Below are positions 1 to 12,774 of a stretch of 64,000 nucleotides of DNA, in pieces (position 1 is the first letter of the stretch; each line of letters begins with the position of its first letter). Location of the stretch: NCBI GenBank assembly GCA_029851415.1, contig CM056743.1, forward strand, positions 248,001 through 312,000, read 5' to 3'. Below the pieces are notes generated by a model. The model saw only the letters and a program-made list of their open reading frames with translations. It did no database searches and had not been told where the DNA came from. Made by a program: the position numbers and the translations under genes. The stretch comes from Eretmocerus hayati. Its lineage: Eukaryota; Arthropoda; Insecta; Hymenoptera; Aphelinidae.

Positions 1-1840
1 TTTTCAAAAAATGCTCATGACCTCCATATCTCTTTTCTACCAATTCTGGCTATCAAATCATGTTCTTCGGCATTCAAAAAATGTATCTTCATGCTTGCTA
101 AGTGAATATTGAGTGACCTCAGTCTCATACACTCAGTAGAACCATCTTTCACGTGCAGAATTGATGAAAATGCATTGAGACGTTTAATCGCAATCGGATA
201 TCTTGTGTGACGTACCCATAGATACGCTGATGAAACTTGGAGGTCATTGAACTCGATTTCGCATCGTTTTCGAACTTTTAGTGAAGTGGTTGTCCCAAAA
301 ATTGACCCAGTATTGGGAAAGAGGGTCAAATTACATTTTTTCGAATGGCTGTATACCCCTAAAAATCGCCAGCTACCTTCCAATTCCTGTGCAGTTGTTT
401 TAGGGATGCCAAAAGTCTTTGAAATAAGCCAGGTATGCGCATCGAATCATGCCACGGGCAAGGTAAAATTAGTTTTCATCATTTTTCTCGGAATGAGCAT
501 TTTGTAATTAGGCCCTTGTTCCACCCGCCCCCTCAATTATACAAGGGGAGCAAAAGCCGCTCCAAGTCAACTTTAGTCACAAGATAATTTGAGTGACATA
601 AGTTTTGCTATCCTATATGAACATTTGATTCACTGATAGTCAAAAGTTGTGAGCAGAATTTCAAGCTTCAACTCCTATCAAGTCCAGAAATCCATATTCC
701 CATCTTATGGAGCACTTAATATCTTCTTCACATCACATCTCAACTCATCAGTTACAACACATGAATTTCAAACTTTCTTGGAGCAGCAATAACTCTGCTG
801 GAATTTCCTCGTAGTACTACATGGACCCATGAGCTGTATGTATGATTGTGATGATGGAAGAGTTGTTGCTCTGGCTCTGAAAGATTGTGGAAGTGTGTGG
901 TAGTTCCATCGAACTCGCTTGACACCTTGCCAATATTTGCTGTTTTACATACCAACTCTAAAGCTTCTCACTTGATTACACTAATAAGTAAAACTCAAAA
1001 ATCAACTGAGAAGCAGTCAAAATGATGAATTGTATCGTGTGGTCCTCACAATGATATCAACTCTTGATGGCAATATCAATAGACCAAGAGTAAAATAGTG
1101 ACCGCTCAATCTCAATTTATCCAGATTATTCTGTGTATGCATGAAAATCAGGACACATAATCAATCACTGAAACTTCCCATACACCACTTCTCACTGAAT
1201 GTTTGGAAAAAGAGAAGATGAAGAGCAAGATCACATGTATCAACGCAGTTGAAGTAACTTATTGAACATCAAGGAGCTGTACTTGGAAAATGCTCCTGAT
1301 TCTGAAGACATTCAGTTCTGCATTGCATACTCTTCGAGACTTCAAGTTGCATCCAAACTCCAAATCTGATGGGGCGAAGAAACCATATACAGCTGGCAAA
1401 GGTTTTCACAATATACCACGTTCAATAATATTTCACCCACAAACTCGTTATTCCATGAAGATACAAACATTTTGGATATATTTTGTCCAAACGAAATAAT
1501 ACCCGCAGCTGTATAATTGAGATTGCGGAACCGCGGTATGCCGATGTAAACAAAGCAGACGGATCTTCTCTGTTTCTCTCTCTCCTTTTCTCTCTCACTC
1601 GTCGACAGCTCTCAAACCGAAGCTACCTTTGAGCTCTAATGAAAGTCGAAGCTGCGTTCGAGCTCTAATGAAACTCGAGTGGATAAATTTTTTAAGGGGG
1701 TGAAAACTGGCGAAGCGAAATAAAAGCCCCAGCTGTCAGAATCGGAAGATTGATGACACCAACAGTGAGTCCTTATTAAATCAGCCCTGAATAGAGAGGC
1801 AGAAGATGTGAATGCACCCGGGTGGTTGTAATAAGTAAGG
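1..1840. other. AT-rich non-coding stretch, nothing recognised
   Basis: Only short open frames (under 125 codons) without recognisable motifs occur here on either strand. No RNA gene, terminal repeat or transposon protein was recognised. Confidence 0.5.
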
Positions 1841-1925
1841 TGGGAAAAATGTGAGGTTAGAAAACCCCCAATTCAAAGTACATAAGGCACAGCGCCTCGC
1901 TCGATTTTTTGTCTGCTCAATGTTC
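1841..1925 (+). repeat. Promoter-like repeat, degenerate copy
   Basis: This stretch resembles 12266-12345 (by eye about three quarters identical), sharing AATAAGTAAG, TGTGAGGTTAGAA and the block ending in ATAAGGCAC. In the other copy the corresponding position is a good TATA box; here it reads GTACATAAGG. It may be the promoter part of a dispersed LTR or other retroelement whose body I cannot identify. Confidence 0.4.
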
Positions 1926-2990
1926 AGGGTTCATCTGAATCATCAAAATTATTATTGAGAGAGATAAGCACGTTTACGCTCTCAGAGAAAATGGTAGGTT
2001 CAACTTGGAAAAATTTAAGGCGGAGAAGTCAATCATTATAGAAACTGGATCCATACATTCATCTGGATGTACTTTGAGGGTCATTTTATCAGGAGTCAAA
2101 GCACTTCTCATTTAACGCTATTGAATCTCCATTCTCAAATTGAAATCCCCCGAAATACTTCAACTTCTTGATGTGTCACAAGTAATCAATGTCCTAGTTG
2201 AAATTTGTTCAAGTTTTTGGTTTTCGCACAGTGTTGAGAAACATATGCATTGTCACAGAGCCATCTCTTTGGGAAGAAATCAAAATGATTAAGCTGATCC
2301 AACAAATTTGGAATTAATGGGTATGAGTTTTCTTCTGTTGGAAATTCCTTTTTATCTTATACTGTACACTCGCCTTTCTCCCCACACTAAAACCAAAACT
2401 CACAGGATAACTATTTCAATTTTAATTCTGATTTCATCCCAGCTATTGAAGATGTGTACGTTGGACTAAAATCTGAGGACGGAAAGGTCCAAGGTCGAGT
2501 TCATGTATGATCTCATCATTGAAATTGGGTGGTATAGAGAGTAGGAAAGAGAATAAGCTACATTGAGAGTATACCCCTTCTGCAAGATACTACAAGATTT
2601 TCCTTGGCGTCAAAAATTTCTTCATGGTACAATCAAGTTTAACGGACATCACAATTCCTGTTGATTATGCTTCCACCATTTTTGGTGACGTGCATGATCA
2701 ATGTAATGTATGTATTTTCTACTCAATATTTTGAGGTGGATGGACTGCCACCTGAAGTCATGTACTCTTTTCTGATCCTAATCATTTTTCAACAAATCAT
2801 CAAGTTTTCCAATCGTCAGATCCAGAGTTTAGCCAGATAGAAATCCTATGCAATGTAATCATGGACCCATCTTTCGAACTCTCATTTAAGCAGGTGATGA
2901 ACTAAAATATGTCTGCGAGTACAAGTTTTCTACACTGGAATGAAGAACTTGATTCTTGTATAGGCCAGTAGGATTAGCTCGAAAAGGACG
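1926..2990. other. Non-coding stretch, nothing recognised
   Basis: No open frame of note, RNA gene or repeat boundary was recognised. Confidence 0.5.
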
Positions 2991-3395
2991 TCATTTTGGC
3001 GGTGGAAGATAGGTGCTGGTTTTATTTTTTTCAGGTGCAGGACACTCCATAGAGCCATGTCTACCCACTTCCGAACAAATTTCGCTGGTCGGAAAAAATT
3101 ATTAACAATGAATTACTGGAAAAAATGACACTTTTCGAGGATTAATGCCTATAGCTCTGTGGGTATAACTTTGAGCGAGTTTGCTCTGGTTTCACCTTCT
3201 AACCAGTGAAAAAACCTACAGATTAAAAAAAATGTAATGCTCTAGCATATTTTTTGTTGGAGTTACATGGGTTTGAACAAAGAAAGATCTATTATAAACA
3301 AATAGTTATTAATCCCCCAATAGTTGACTAATGAGTCCGAAAACACAGACGATTGATAGTCCTTATTGAGGTTAATAAGCATACCAAATTTGGTG
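2991..3395 (+). repeat. Left copy of a 14-kb-spaced inverted repeat
   Basis: About 400 bp starting at TTGGCGGTGGAAGATAGG recur in reverse complement at 17033-17388, with shared blocks such as GGACACTCCATAGA and CGAGGATTAATGCCTATAG. The two could be ends of one element spanning about 14.4 kb or two independent insertions; I saw no matching target duplication. Confidence 0.6.
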
Positions 3396-3712
3396 ACAAT
3401 TCGTTGAACCGTTTTTGAACAACCCTATTTGTTTATAATATTTTTTATAAGAGAAGTGGCGTAACTTTTTCATAAACAAAGATGCAGTTTTGGGGGAAAT
3501 CAGGGCGATACCTAGAAGTCTACTCTTCAGAATCCCGTTTGAATCATTATCATATCTTGTATAGGCGATTTTTGAGAGCTAACTATTTATAATTTTTGCA
3601 CACGCCTCTCATTGAGTATTAAAATCTCGAGATACATCCATTAGATGAGGAGGAATCCGAAAATGAAACCAGCCAATCGCGGTTTTGTCTCAAGCTACCC
3701 CAGATTAAAAAA

Positions 3713-3901
3713 AGAATGAAGCAAATTGGTCACGTAGAACCAGAAATATTGCGAAAAAATCCTAGGCGCTCGATATTGAAGTTCACCGTTTCTCACACGC
3801 CACGAGCTAACCAAAGCTAATATTTGGTGCAATCTAAAATTGGGCGCCGAGGATTTTTTCGCAATATTTCTGGTTGTACGTGACAAATTTGCTTCATTCT
3901 T
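3713..3901. repeat. Foldback MITE
   Basis: Two near-complementary arms of about 52 bp (3713-3765 and 3850-3901) begin AGAATGAAGCAAATT and end AATTTGCTTCATTCT, around an 85-bp centre. This is the structure of a short foldback or MITE-type element with no coding capacity. Confidence 0.6.
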
Positions 3902-3904
3902 TTT

Positions 3905-6500
3905 GCTTTCTCAAAGAGGAAGGGTTGTATTCGTGACAAGATATTCTTGCTCAACTTTTCCACTCAAATTAATTTTTCATTCTAAAAATCTTCATCCATA
4001 GCGAATCGGTTTTCACCATTTTGTTCCTCTCGCCGAAATCTTCCTATTGTAAGTCACGGTTTTTCCTCCAGGCTTATCACTGGTCCTCCACGAATTTAAC
4101 TTTCTCTGTCGTTGTCCGTGTCCGTGTGTATATATGTGTCTGTGCAAAGTAATTCTTCGTTCACGGTTTCTCCTCAGCCTTTCGACCGATCCTCCTGAAA
4201 TTTATGTGGGTGGTAGAGGATCATGCAAAGATGTGCTGAAAGGAGTCATAACTCACTCCATTGAACAGTTCTCGATTGATGAGTCTTCAAAAATGAAAAT
4301 GTCGAAATTTTCCAAAAATCGATTACCGTCAAATTGGGTAAATTTGGTACGTTTTCGGTGCTTTTCATTTTGTTTGGCTCGGCATTCCAACATGCATTGC
4401 CTAAACGACTTCTATTAGTGGTCAATCTCAAGCTTACAGTTTCAGATTTCGATTGACGGGTTACAAAGTTCAATTTGATGAGTTTAAGCCGGAGCTATTA
4501 GCAGTTAAAGAAGTGTACCAAAGTTAGACCCCGACTGGGCAACTTTGGTACACTTACAAAATATTTCAACTCTACCGACCACCATGTGAATAAACTAATT
4601 TTAATCGTTCAGAAGTCTTATATTAAGCTGTTTGAAACATTCTAAAACCTCGTAGACCATCACTCGAATCAAGGCAAAATTTCTAGAAGCTGTCATAGGA
4701 AGTTGTAATGGAGTTACCCTATCCTCATGCTTCTTACGGAGAGTGGGGTAACTTTGGTACACTTTTTCATGGGTTTTATTCCTGTTTTTCATTCATTAAA
4801 ATTCGCAATGCTGTAAATACCCCAATGTAACGATGGTTTCTTCAATATGGTGATATATGTGGTCGAAATGTAGCATTATGCTCCCGTAGATCGTTCTGGA
4901 ACACTTTTTGCCAGGTACACTAACTGGACCACTCGCGTATCGCTGCTAAATCAGCCATTTCGGGAAGAGCTTCAATGAACGAGTACAATCGTTCCGCGGG
5001 ATCTACGGTGGCTCAACACATTGTTTATGCGTGTGCCAAGAGGGGAGAATAGGTTTCAGAGCGATAGAATCGTTTACCTTGCCGAACGCAGCTCTGAAAG
5101 TCATTTTTCAGGGGTGTATCAAAGTTGCACCCACTGTACCAAAGTTACCCAATTTGACGGTATTTGATATTCAAATATCTTTTTCCAAAAATAACACACC
5201 AAATCTCGCGTCACCTAAACAACCATTTTTCCATCATCCTCCGTCAATTGGTTAATGTGGAATTTTCATTCATATCTATCTCTGGCAATTAATTCATGAA
5301 TCTCCTATCAATGAAAAAAAAAATCATGTACAGTTCTCTTTCCATACAGTTAAACGCGATTCCGTATCAACCAATCGATCAAGAATGGGGAGATGAAGAT
5401 TTCATTAGGTCACTTCAAGTTACCTTAGACATTATTCCTAGAAGATGATTCGGAAAATTCTGAATAATTTCTTGAAAATCTTGACATTTTTATTTTCCAA
5501 GACTCATTAATCGAGAAGTGTTCAATAAAGGAAGCTTTGAATCCTTCCAGCAGACCTTTGCATGGTCCTCTACTATCCACATAAATCTCAGAGAGATCGG
5601 TCGGAAGGCTGAGGAGAAAGCGTGGACAGAGAATCCTAGAATTTATTTCGTGACAACAGATTTTGCACTAACTTTACCAGTCAAATCATTTTTTTATTCG
5701 AAAAATCACCATTCATAGCCAATCAGCTTTCACCATTTTGTTCCTCTCGTCGATATTCTTCTATTGTAAGTCACGTTTTTTCCTCCAGGCTTATTCCATG
5801 TCCTCTACGAATTTAACTCTCTATGTCGATGTACATGTTCGTTAGTATGGGTGCGTATACCTGTTCTTTCCGACAACGGTTCCTCCTCAGCCTTTCGACC
5901 GATCTTTCTGAAATTCATGTGGGTGGTAGAGGACCACGCAAAGATATGATGGGAGGATTCAACCTCATTCTATGGAATAGTTCTCGATTAATGAATCTTC
6001 GAAGATAGAAGATTCAAAACTTTCGAAAAATCGATTATTTTATCCTCAAATATCTTTTTTTCAAAAACAGCAAAACTAGTTTTGCGTCACCTAAACAACC
6101 ATTCTCTCGTAAATTCCCATCAATGGGTTAATGTGAAATTTCCATTCTACCAATTACTTCATAGATCTTCCATCAATGGAGGAAAATGAGGTACAGTTCT
6201 CTTTCTATACACTTTAACGAAATTCCGTATCAACCAATCGATCAAGGATAACGAGATGAAGACTTGATTAGCTCACCTCAACTTTCCTCATGAACTTTTT
6301 CTGGAAGATAATTCGAGAAATTTGGAATAAATTTTGGAATATGTTGACATTTTCATTTTCGAAGACACATTAATCGAGAATTGTTCAATAGATTGAGCTA
6401 TAAATCCCTCCAGCTCATCTTTGTGTGGTCCTCCACCACCCACATGAATTTCGAAACGATCACTCGGAGAGATGAGGAGAAACCGTTGACGAAAAAACAT
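3905..6500. repeat. Cluster of direct and inverted repeat units
   Basis: A unit with TTTCGACCGATC, GGTGGTAGAG and GTTCTCGATTAATGA-type blocks occurs in direct orientation from about 3905 (interrupted by the MITE at 4326-5160) and from about 5690, and inverted at about 5470-5690 and 6300-6500. The same family recurs at 17812-19184. Alternating orientation suggests a foldback or palindromic repeat family. No protein is encoded. Confidence 0.6.
4326..5160. mobile_element. Mariner-type MITE flanked by TA
   Basis: The 835-bp element begins CCGTCAAATTGGGTAA and ends in the reverse complement, TTACCCAATTTGACGG, with TA on each side (4324-4325 and 5161-5162). It interrupts the surrounding repeat at AAAATCGAT-TA. 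Related copies of that repeat at about 6025-6060, 18210-18245 and 19075-19110 lack the insert and so act as empty sites. A shorter relative lies at 50895-51102. It has no transposase, so it is non-autonomous. Confidence 0.8.
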
Positions 6501-6643
6501 ATAAATTATTTTTATGTTCCTAGCAATAGACTAGAACTTCAAAATCATAATCTACTGGTCTACACCGATAGTCACATTTCGACGTGAGAAAGCATCCTGC
6601 TGATAGCATTCAGCAGCGAATTTTAATCTGGGGTAGCTTTGTG

Positions 6644-6945
6644 ACGGTTTTGGTGACTCGTCACTTGCAGGCAAAGCCTGCTTCCAATGAGAAACTCAGG
6701 GAGTGAGCGATTGCTGGAATTGTTCAAGAAATCAGGGGGGGGGGGAGCACTGGATGAGCACACACTCGATTAAAATTGAGAATGAAAGGGCATATATTCA
6801 AGAAATTTTATTTACAAATCGGCCCGCTGACCGTTCGGGTGAATCAAGCCCGAGCACGATTAACGAGGGCGCATTTAGGGACGAATACAATCTCCAAGCT
6901 CAGAAAGGGGAGAGAGAGATTTGCGAGAGGCACTTACAAAGATTC
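6644..6945 (+). repeat. Dispersed repeat, partner at 28292-28590
   Basis: About 300 bp run from GGTTTTGGTGACTCGTCACT to GCGAGAGGCACTTACAAA and recur in reverse complement at 28292-28590 with scattered differences. A run of twelve G lies inside this copy. The shared 3' edge at CACTTACAAA may be an element boundary. No protein motif was recognised. Confidence 0.65.
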
Positions 6946-7646
6946 CTTACTCCACTTGTGATGGTGCTTGCAAGAGAAAGTTTTTGGATCACGAGGAACT
7001 TTTAGATTGTGGAAATTCCCCACATGACGAACCACATCCACTCTTCAGCAAGACAAGATAATAATTATCAAAGTGAATAACTAGTAACTAATTAATGAAT
7101 GGAACATAGAATTATGACACTACATCTGTTATCCAACATTTTTCAAGAACCAAATACTGAAACAAATTCCATGTCGCACATTGCTAATTCGTAACACATC
7201 AAGAAGTTGGAGCAATCTGTGCAAACTCATTCTGAGGGGAATGAAGGTTCAATAGCAACATGTGATAAGTTTAGATTTCTGATGAAATGATCCTCAAGAT
7301 ACTTCCGGATAGATGTATGGATCCAGTTTGTTCAGTGATTGACTTCTCAACCAATCATTCTTTCAATTTGAACTCATCACTTCCCACCAAGAGCGTACAT
7401 GTGCCTTTCTTTCTCCATAATATTCTTGATGAAATAGAAGAACCTTGTACAACTTTCTGATCCTAATCAAAAATTAACCTATGCCATCACGCTCACAAAG
7501 TATATGGCAAGAATGTGAGGGACACGCCAAGGAAGTAAAATCCATAATATACCATATGAGTAAGAGTCTAGCTGAGACCTTTGGATGAGAGTAATACGCA
7601 ATGGAAAAATAATATTAAAAAGTAATCAGAGCAGCACCAGAGATCA
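6946..7646. other. Non-coding stretch, nothing recognised
   Basis: AT-rich sequence between the dispersed repeat and the hAT-like element. No feature could be supported. Confidence 0.5.
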
Positions 7647-7654
7647 GTGCTTAT

Positions 7655-10600
7655 TAGGGTGGTCCTTATTTCCCAAGTTTCACAGATCCTTTCTCCCCCC
7701 CCCCCTCTGGATACCTTCTTTGAGCCGAAAAAACATGGGGAAAATTTTCCCCGAGCCCCTAGAGAGTGATTTCATAGTGCCTCAAGTAAAAAATAACGCT
7801 TCTTGTGATTTTTCTGTCCCTATGTTCGAGCTCTTGAAACTCAGTTTATCTTCGCGAATGTAAAAAGGGGAAACATGTTCCCACGTAAATTTGATCCTGA
7901 ATCGAATTTCATCGTGACATTTGAACTAGGATGCCACCCAATACTCGTAAATTGCGTTCTCCGACGCGGAAAACATTTTCAGCGTGACTTTTCCATCTCA
8001 TTCGAGTGTCTCAGGCGTCACTTACTCCCTCAAGATTAATCTTAACCACCTATTTTCATGTAGAAAAAGACGCTGAATTGCAATCCATCGTTATTTCCTA
8101 GGTATAATGTGGCCCAACGTGAGAAAAATGCGTTTTTCCACCGAGAAAACACCTTAAGCGAGTCTTTCACGCCCGAATTGAGTGTCTCAGGCGTCACTCA
8201 CTCTCTCGAGATCAATACGAACGACCTAATTTCATGTAAAAAAACACGCTGAATTAGAATTCATCCTCAATCCTAGGTAAAATGTCGCCTAACGTGAGAA
8301 AAATGCGCTTTTCCACTGAGAAAGTACCTTAAGCGAGTCTTTCACGCCCGAATCGAGTGCCTCAGGCGTCACTCACTCTCTCAAGATTAATCTAAACCAC
8401 CTAATTCCATGTAAAGTAAACCGCTGGATTGGAATCCTTTGTTATTTACCAGGTATAATGTCACCTAACGTGAGACAAATGTGTTTTTCCACCAAGGAAG
8501 CTACCTAAGCTCATCTTTCACGCGGGAATAGAGTGTCTCAGGCGTCACTCACTCTCTCAAGATTAATCTAAACCACCTAATTCCATGTAAAAAGAACCGC
8601 TGGATTGGAATCCTTTGTTATTTACCAGGTATAATGTCGCCTAACGTGAGACAAATGTGTTTTTCCACCAAGGAAGCTACCTAAATTCATCTTTCACGCG
8701 GGAATAGAGTGTCTCAGGCGTCACTCACTTTCTCGAGATTGATCTCAACGACCTGATTTCATGTCAAAAACCACGCTGAATCTAAATTCATCGTTATTTC
8801 TCAGGTACAACGACGCTTAACTTGAGAAATTATCCGTTTTTCCACTGAGAAAGCACCCTAAGCGCGTCCATCACGCGGGAATCGAGTGTCTCAGGCTTCA
8901 CTCACTTCCTCGAGATTGATCTTAATGACCTGATCCCATGTAAAAAACCACGTTGAATCGAAATTCATCATCATTTCTCAGTAACAACGATGCCTAACGT
9001 GGAACAAATGCGTTATTCCACCCAGAAAGCATCCTAAGCGCATCTTCCACCCCCGAATCGAGTGTCTCAGGCGTCACTCACTCTCTCGAGACTAATGTGA
9101 ATTGACCAAAATGTCTCTTCCGTTCGATTCGAGGGTCTCAGCAGTCACTGACTCACGTAGGAATGGTCAGAACGTTCCAAATCCATGCCAAATCAGAGGT
9201 CACCATCATTTCTGCCGTAAAATTGGTCTCTGTAAAGGGACCTAAGGGAGAGTTCCTGCCAAAATCGAAAAACTGTCTCACTTGGCCTCATGGGGATTTT
9301 CGGGATCCGTGACAAACTCTCTTCACAGCCATTCCTAAAGGCGCTCACTATCGGATGAAGATCTAGGCTGAATCTAATTCGACAATGGCGTCTTGTTGAA
9401 ATCACCTCCAATCATCGCGAGATAAAAGTATCTCGTACGAAAACGTCTATGCACTCCGGCCGCCTAATCCAGAAAGAGATCAATCGAGCTTACTCTAACC
9501 CAACCCTCACGGGTAAGGTCCCTATCTCACGCGAAGATTGTAGCGTCCCTTGCTCGTACGTTGCGGCCGGTCATCGAACCAAACCTTACACGCTTCGCAA
9601 TCCTAGCATTTTATGTGAAAATGGGATCCTATGGCCGCTCTAGAAGTCCAGGCCCTGCTCCCAGCCTTTTGTCAGCGTCGATTCACGTCGGTCGTTTTGG
9701 CAGTTAACGACGAGCAACGTCAAGCTGTCATGAAATTTTAGTGAGTTGCGGATAAGTAGGTCCCTGGGGAACCGATCGAGATTCTGGAATCACAATGCTT
9801 CCCTAAATTACTCTCTGGTATACTTTCAAATCTGAATCCATGTCGAATCTGACTATACAAAAGAGTCTTCTGCTGTGACTATGATTTCCAGAGCCAAAAT
9901 ATACCAGAATAGTTTATTATCATACAAGGGCGCAAACGATGGTTTTCGCAGTTCGAGTGACTTTTTTAGGCCCGAGCCGCAGGTGAGGGTCTAAATAGTC
10001 ATGAGAAGGAGAAAACCATTGCGCCCGAGTATCATACTATGTTTTTTTATCTTCTGTGAGCAAATGGAGAGCGAAAAACAGTACGCAAATTACTCATTTG
10101 CGCACAGACGATCAAAAACCCAGTTGCATTCTATATAGCTAAGTTTAACAAGGGATAAAAGACAGTATCCAGATGCAAGTAAGATGACCGTTCTGAAGGA
10201 GATGAGGATCGAAGAGGAAAGATCTTCATAATTTTATGAGTCGAAGGCTCGTGTTATGTTGTTAACTTGAGTCACTCGACATCTCCACTCTTGTTTATAA
10301 ATGCATCTCCCTAGTCGAAGCGTGATAAAGAGTATCGACTATCCCATCTGAATCAGATATCGTAAATTTTTTCTTCCAATAGATGCCTGAGGTGTAAATC
10401 CTTTTGACTCATGATATCCCTATTTGTGTCGAGTATCAAAATGTTCTGGTGGAGAATGATGACTAAGTTCTTTAAGAATCACAATGGTTTGTAGGGACTT
10501 TAAGCTGTCTTTCAAATTGACTAGGTTGATTCCAGACTTTTTATGAATTTTACCCAGGAATTCGTCATCTCTCATGGATTTCGGTGCATTCTGGAGGAAA

Positions 10601-11361
10601 AACGGGTTTCTTCACATTAAGCGTCGTTGTACCCGAAAAATAACGATGAATTTTGATTCAGCGTAGATTTTTACATGAAATCAGGACGTTGGGATCAATC
10701 CCGAGAGAGTGAGTGACCTGGTAATTGGAGATGGATTCCAATTCAGCGTGTTTTTTTTACATGAAATTAGGTCATTCGTATTGATCCCGAGAGAGTGAGT
10801 GACGCCTGAGACACTCGATTCGGGCGTGGAAGAATCGCTTAAGGTACTTTCTCGGTGGAAAACGCATTTTTCTCACTTTGGGCCACATTATACCTAGGAA
10901 ATAACGATGGATTGCAATTCAGCGTCTTTTTCTACATGAAAATAGGTGGTTTAGATTAATCTTGAGGGAGTAAGTGACGCTTGAGACACTCGAATGAGAT
11001 GGAAAAGTCGCGCTAAAAATGTTTTCCGCGTCGGAAAACGCAATTTACGAGTATTGGGTGGCATCCTAGTTCAAATGTCACGATGAAATTCGATTCAGGA
11101 TCAAATTTTACGTGGGAACATGTTCCCTCTTTTTACATTCGCGAAGAAACACTAAGTTTCAAGAGCTCGAACATAGGGACAGAAAAATCACAAAAAGCGT
11201 TATTTTTTACTTGAGTTTCAAAGCAAGATGCTCTTTGAGGCACTATTAAATCACTCTCTAGGGGCTCGGGGAAAATTTTCCCCATGTTTTTTCGGCTCAA
11301 AGAAGGTATCCAGAGGGGGGGAGAAAGTATCTGTGAAACTTGGGAAATCAGGACCACCCTC
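7655..11361. mobile_element. Non-autonomous hAT-like element with long TIRs
   Basis: The element (3,707 bp) starts TAGGGTGGTCC and ends GGACCACCCTC, and is flanked by the 8-bp direct repeat GTGCTTAT (7647-7654 and 11362-11369). TIR starts of the (C/T)AGGG type with 8-bp duplications are typical of the hAT superfamily. The inverted terminal regions are long: roughly the first and last 580 bp mirror each other and run into a 176-bp tandem array. No transposase frame is present, so it would need one supplied elsewhere. A shorter element with a similar end (TAGGGTGTGCG) and an 8-bp duplication lies at 52784-53426. Confidence 0.8.
8004..9200 (+). repeat. Tandem array, 176-bp period
   Basis: The marker GAGTGTCTCAGGCGTCACT recurs at about 8004, 8180, 8355, 8531, 8707, 8884 and 9060, a very even 175-177-bp spacing. 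Each unit also carries a CTAACGTGAGA-type block. At least two inverted units lie in the right arm (near 10800 and 10977). The array sits entirely inside the hAT-like element. Confidence 0.85.
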
Positions 11362-11369
11362 GTGCTTAT

Positions 11370-12265
11370 ATACCACAACAACTGTTCTTGTGCAGTCGTC
11401 AATTGGACTGACCTACTCACAACATCTAAATGTGAGAGACGATCAGTCTTAATGTGTTGGACATTGACAGGTTTTTATTGAGACAGAAAAAGCACTTCGA
11501 AGGATATTCTATTGGTTGCACTTCTCTTCAACTAGAGTGGTTTATGATGAACTTTTCTTTGAGACGCACAATTTATAGCTCCAGAGTTGGGTCTGACTGA
11601 AGTAAAGGAAACTGAAATTCAATACACTGCTGTGAAATGTAGATTGATACTGGCACTCATTTTTTCTCACGACCAAATCCTAAATTCTGCAAATATTTTT
11701 AAAGATCAGCTCTGGACACTGCACAATTGCGGGAATGACACATATTCTGGCCTATTATTCTTATATCACTCCAGACAAGAGAATCCACAATAATATGTGG
11801 CTCTTATTCCTCCAACAATGAGAGCTGATTTCTACAAGCTCGCTGCAGGCGGTGCTACAATTGGCATCAATCGGGATTCAATCTCTGTTGTTATCTCTAC
11901 ATAATATAACCAAAATAGTAATAAAAAAGTTACAACATGGTACTCAATGTTCCTGCTGGAGCGGAATAACGCCGTCTACTACACACGCGGCCGCATCAAA
12001 ATATCACCCGGTCTTCACCCGGTCTCGCGACTCGCGGTGGACCATCTGGCGTGGTCGATATCAACGATTGATTGTGTTCGACTTCGAGTGTCTTGACGCG
12101 GCTGAAATCTTGAGGCGAAAAAATTCCGAAGGGTCGAAATTAGTGAGCAAGATATTTTGGCACTAAACGTTGTCAGCGATGAAATGACTCGCCAATATCC
12201 TTTTTGAGGACCGAAATAATGGGTTCAGAGGGAATGAGACCCTCCTGAACCCAGAAAAGCATGAA
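11370..12265. other. Non-coding stretch, nothing recognised
   Basis: Several frames of up to 104 codons are open but show no motif. They are probably chance. Confidence 0.45.
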
Positions 12266-12355
12266 ATAAGTAAGTTCGAAAAAATGTGTGAGGTTAGAAC
12301 GCCCCAACTCAGCGTATATAAGGCACGGCGGCCTTGCGCGCGCTCTCTCTCATTC
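12266..12355 (+). promoter_or_regulatory. Candidate TATA/Inr core promoter
   Basis: TATATAAG at 12315-12322 is followed by TCATTC at 12350-12355, which fits the arthropod initiator consensus TCA(G/T)T(C/T), although the spacing of about 37 bp is a little long. The segment is repeated in weaker form at 1841-1925, so it may be the U3/R part of a retroelement LTR. It would drive transcription rightwards. No downstream gene on the plus strand is clearly linked. Confidence 0.35.
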
Positions 12356-12774
12356 TTACATGTTTTTCTCTTTCATATACTCGCCAGCAAGGCGCTACCG
12401 CGCCTCTTGATTGGCCTCGAATCGGTTGAGAGAAATCGATCAGCTGATCAATGACCATGGGTTGCATCGAATGTAAGCATAGTATCACGACTATAGAATG
12501 TCGGAAATAGCTCGTCAGAATTGGGGTTGAATTGCCTAAGCCACTTGGACAGCTGCGCGTGTGCGGTAAGCTAATATATTTCAAACGATAGGTCAGTTCT
12601 TCATGACCAAAAAATTCAAGAGTCTTTGAAGTATCGCATTCAGGCAAGAGAGGTGCCATATCAGATAGAAGTGCGTGTCGAGACTCTACTAATATCAAAA
12701 TTGGGAATGGTACCTGAAAATGGTACTGTGGTACTCGCACAATGCTCAGGCATAGGTGGGAAGAATTGGAATAA

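Noticed and set aside
743..750. Minus-strand CTGATGAG as a hammerhead core
   Set aside because: No stem II/GAAAC follows in the right order.
8004..9200. CRISPR-like regular array
   Set aside because: The whole 176-bp unit is repeated, with no short repeat/unique spacer pattern, and the context is a eukaryotic transposon.
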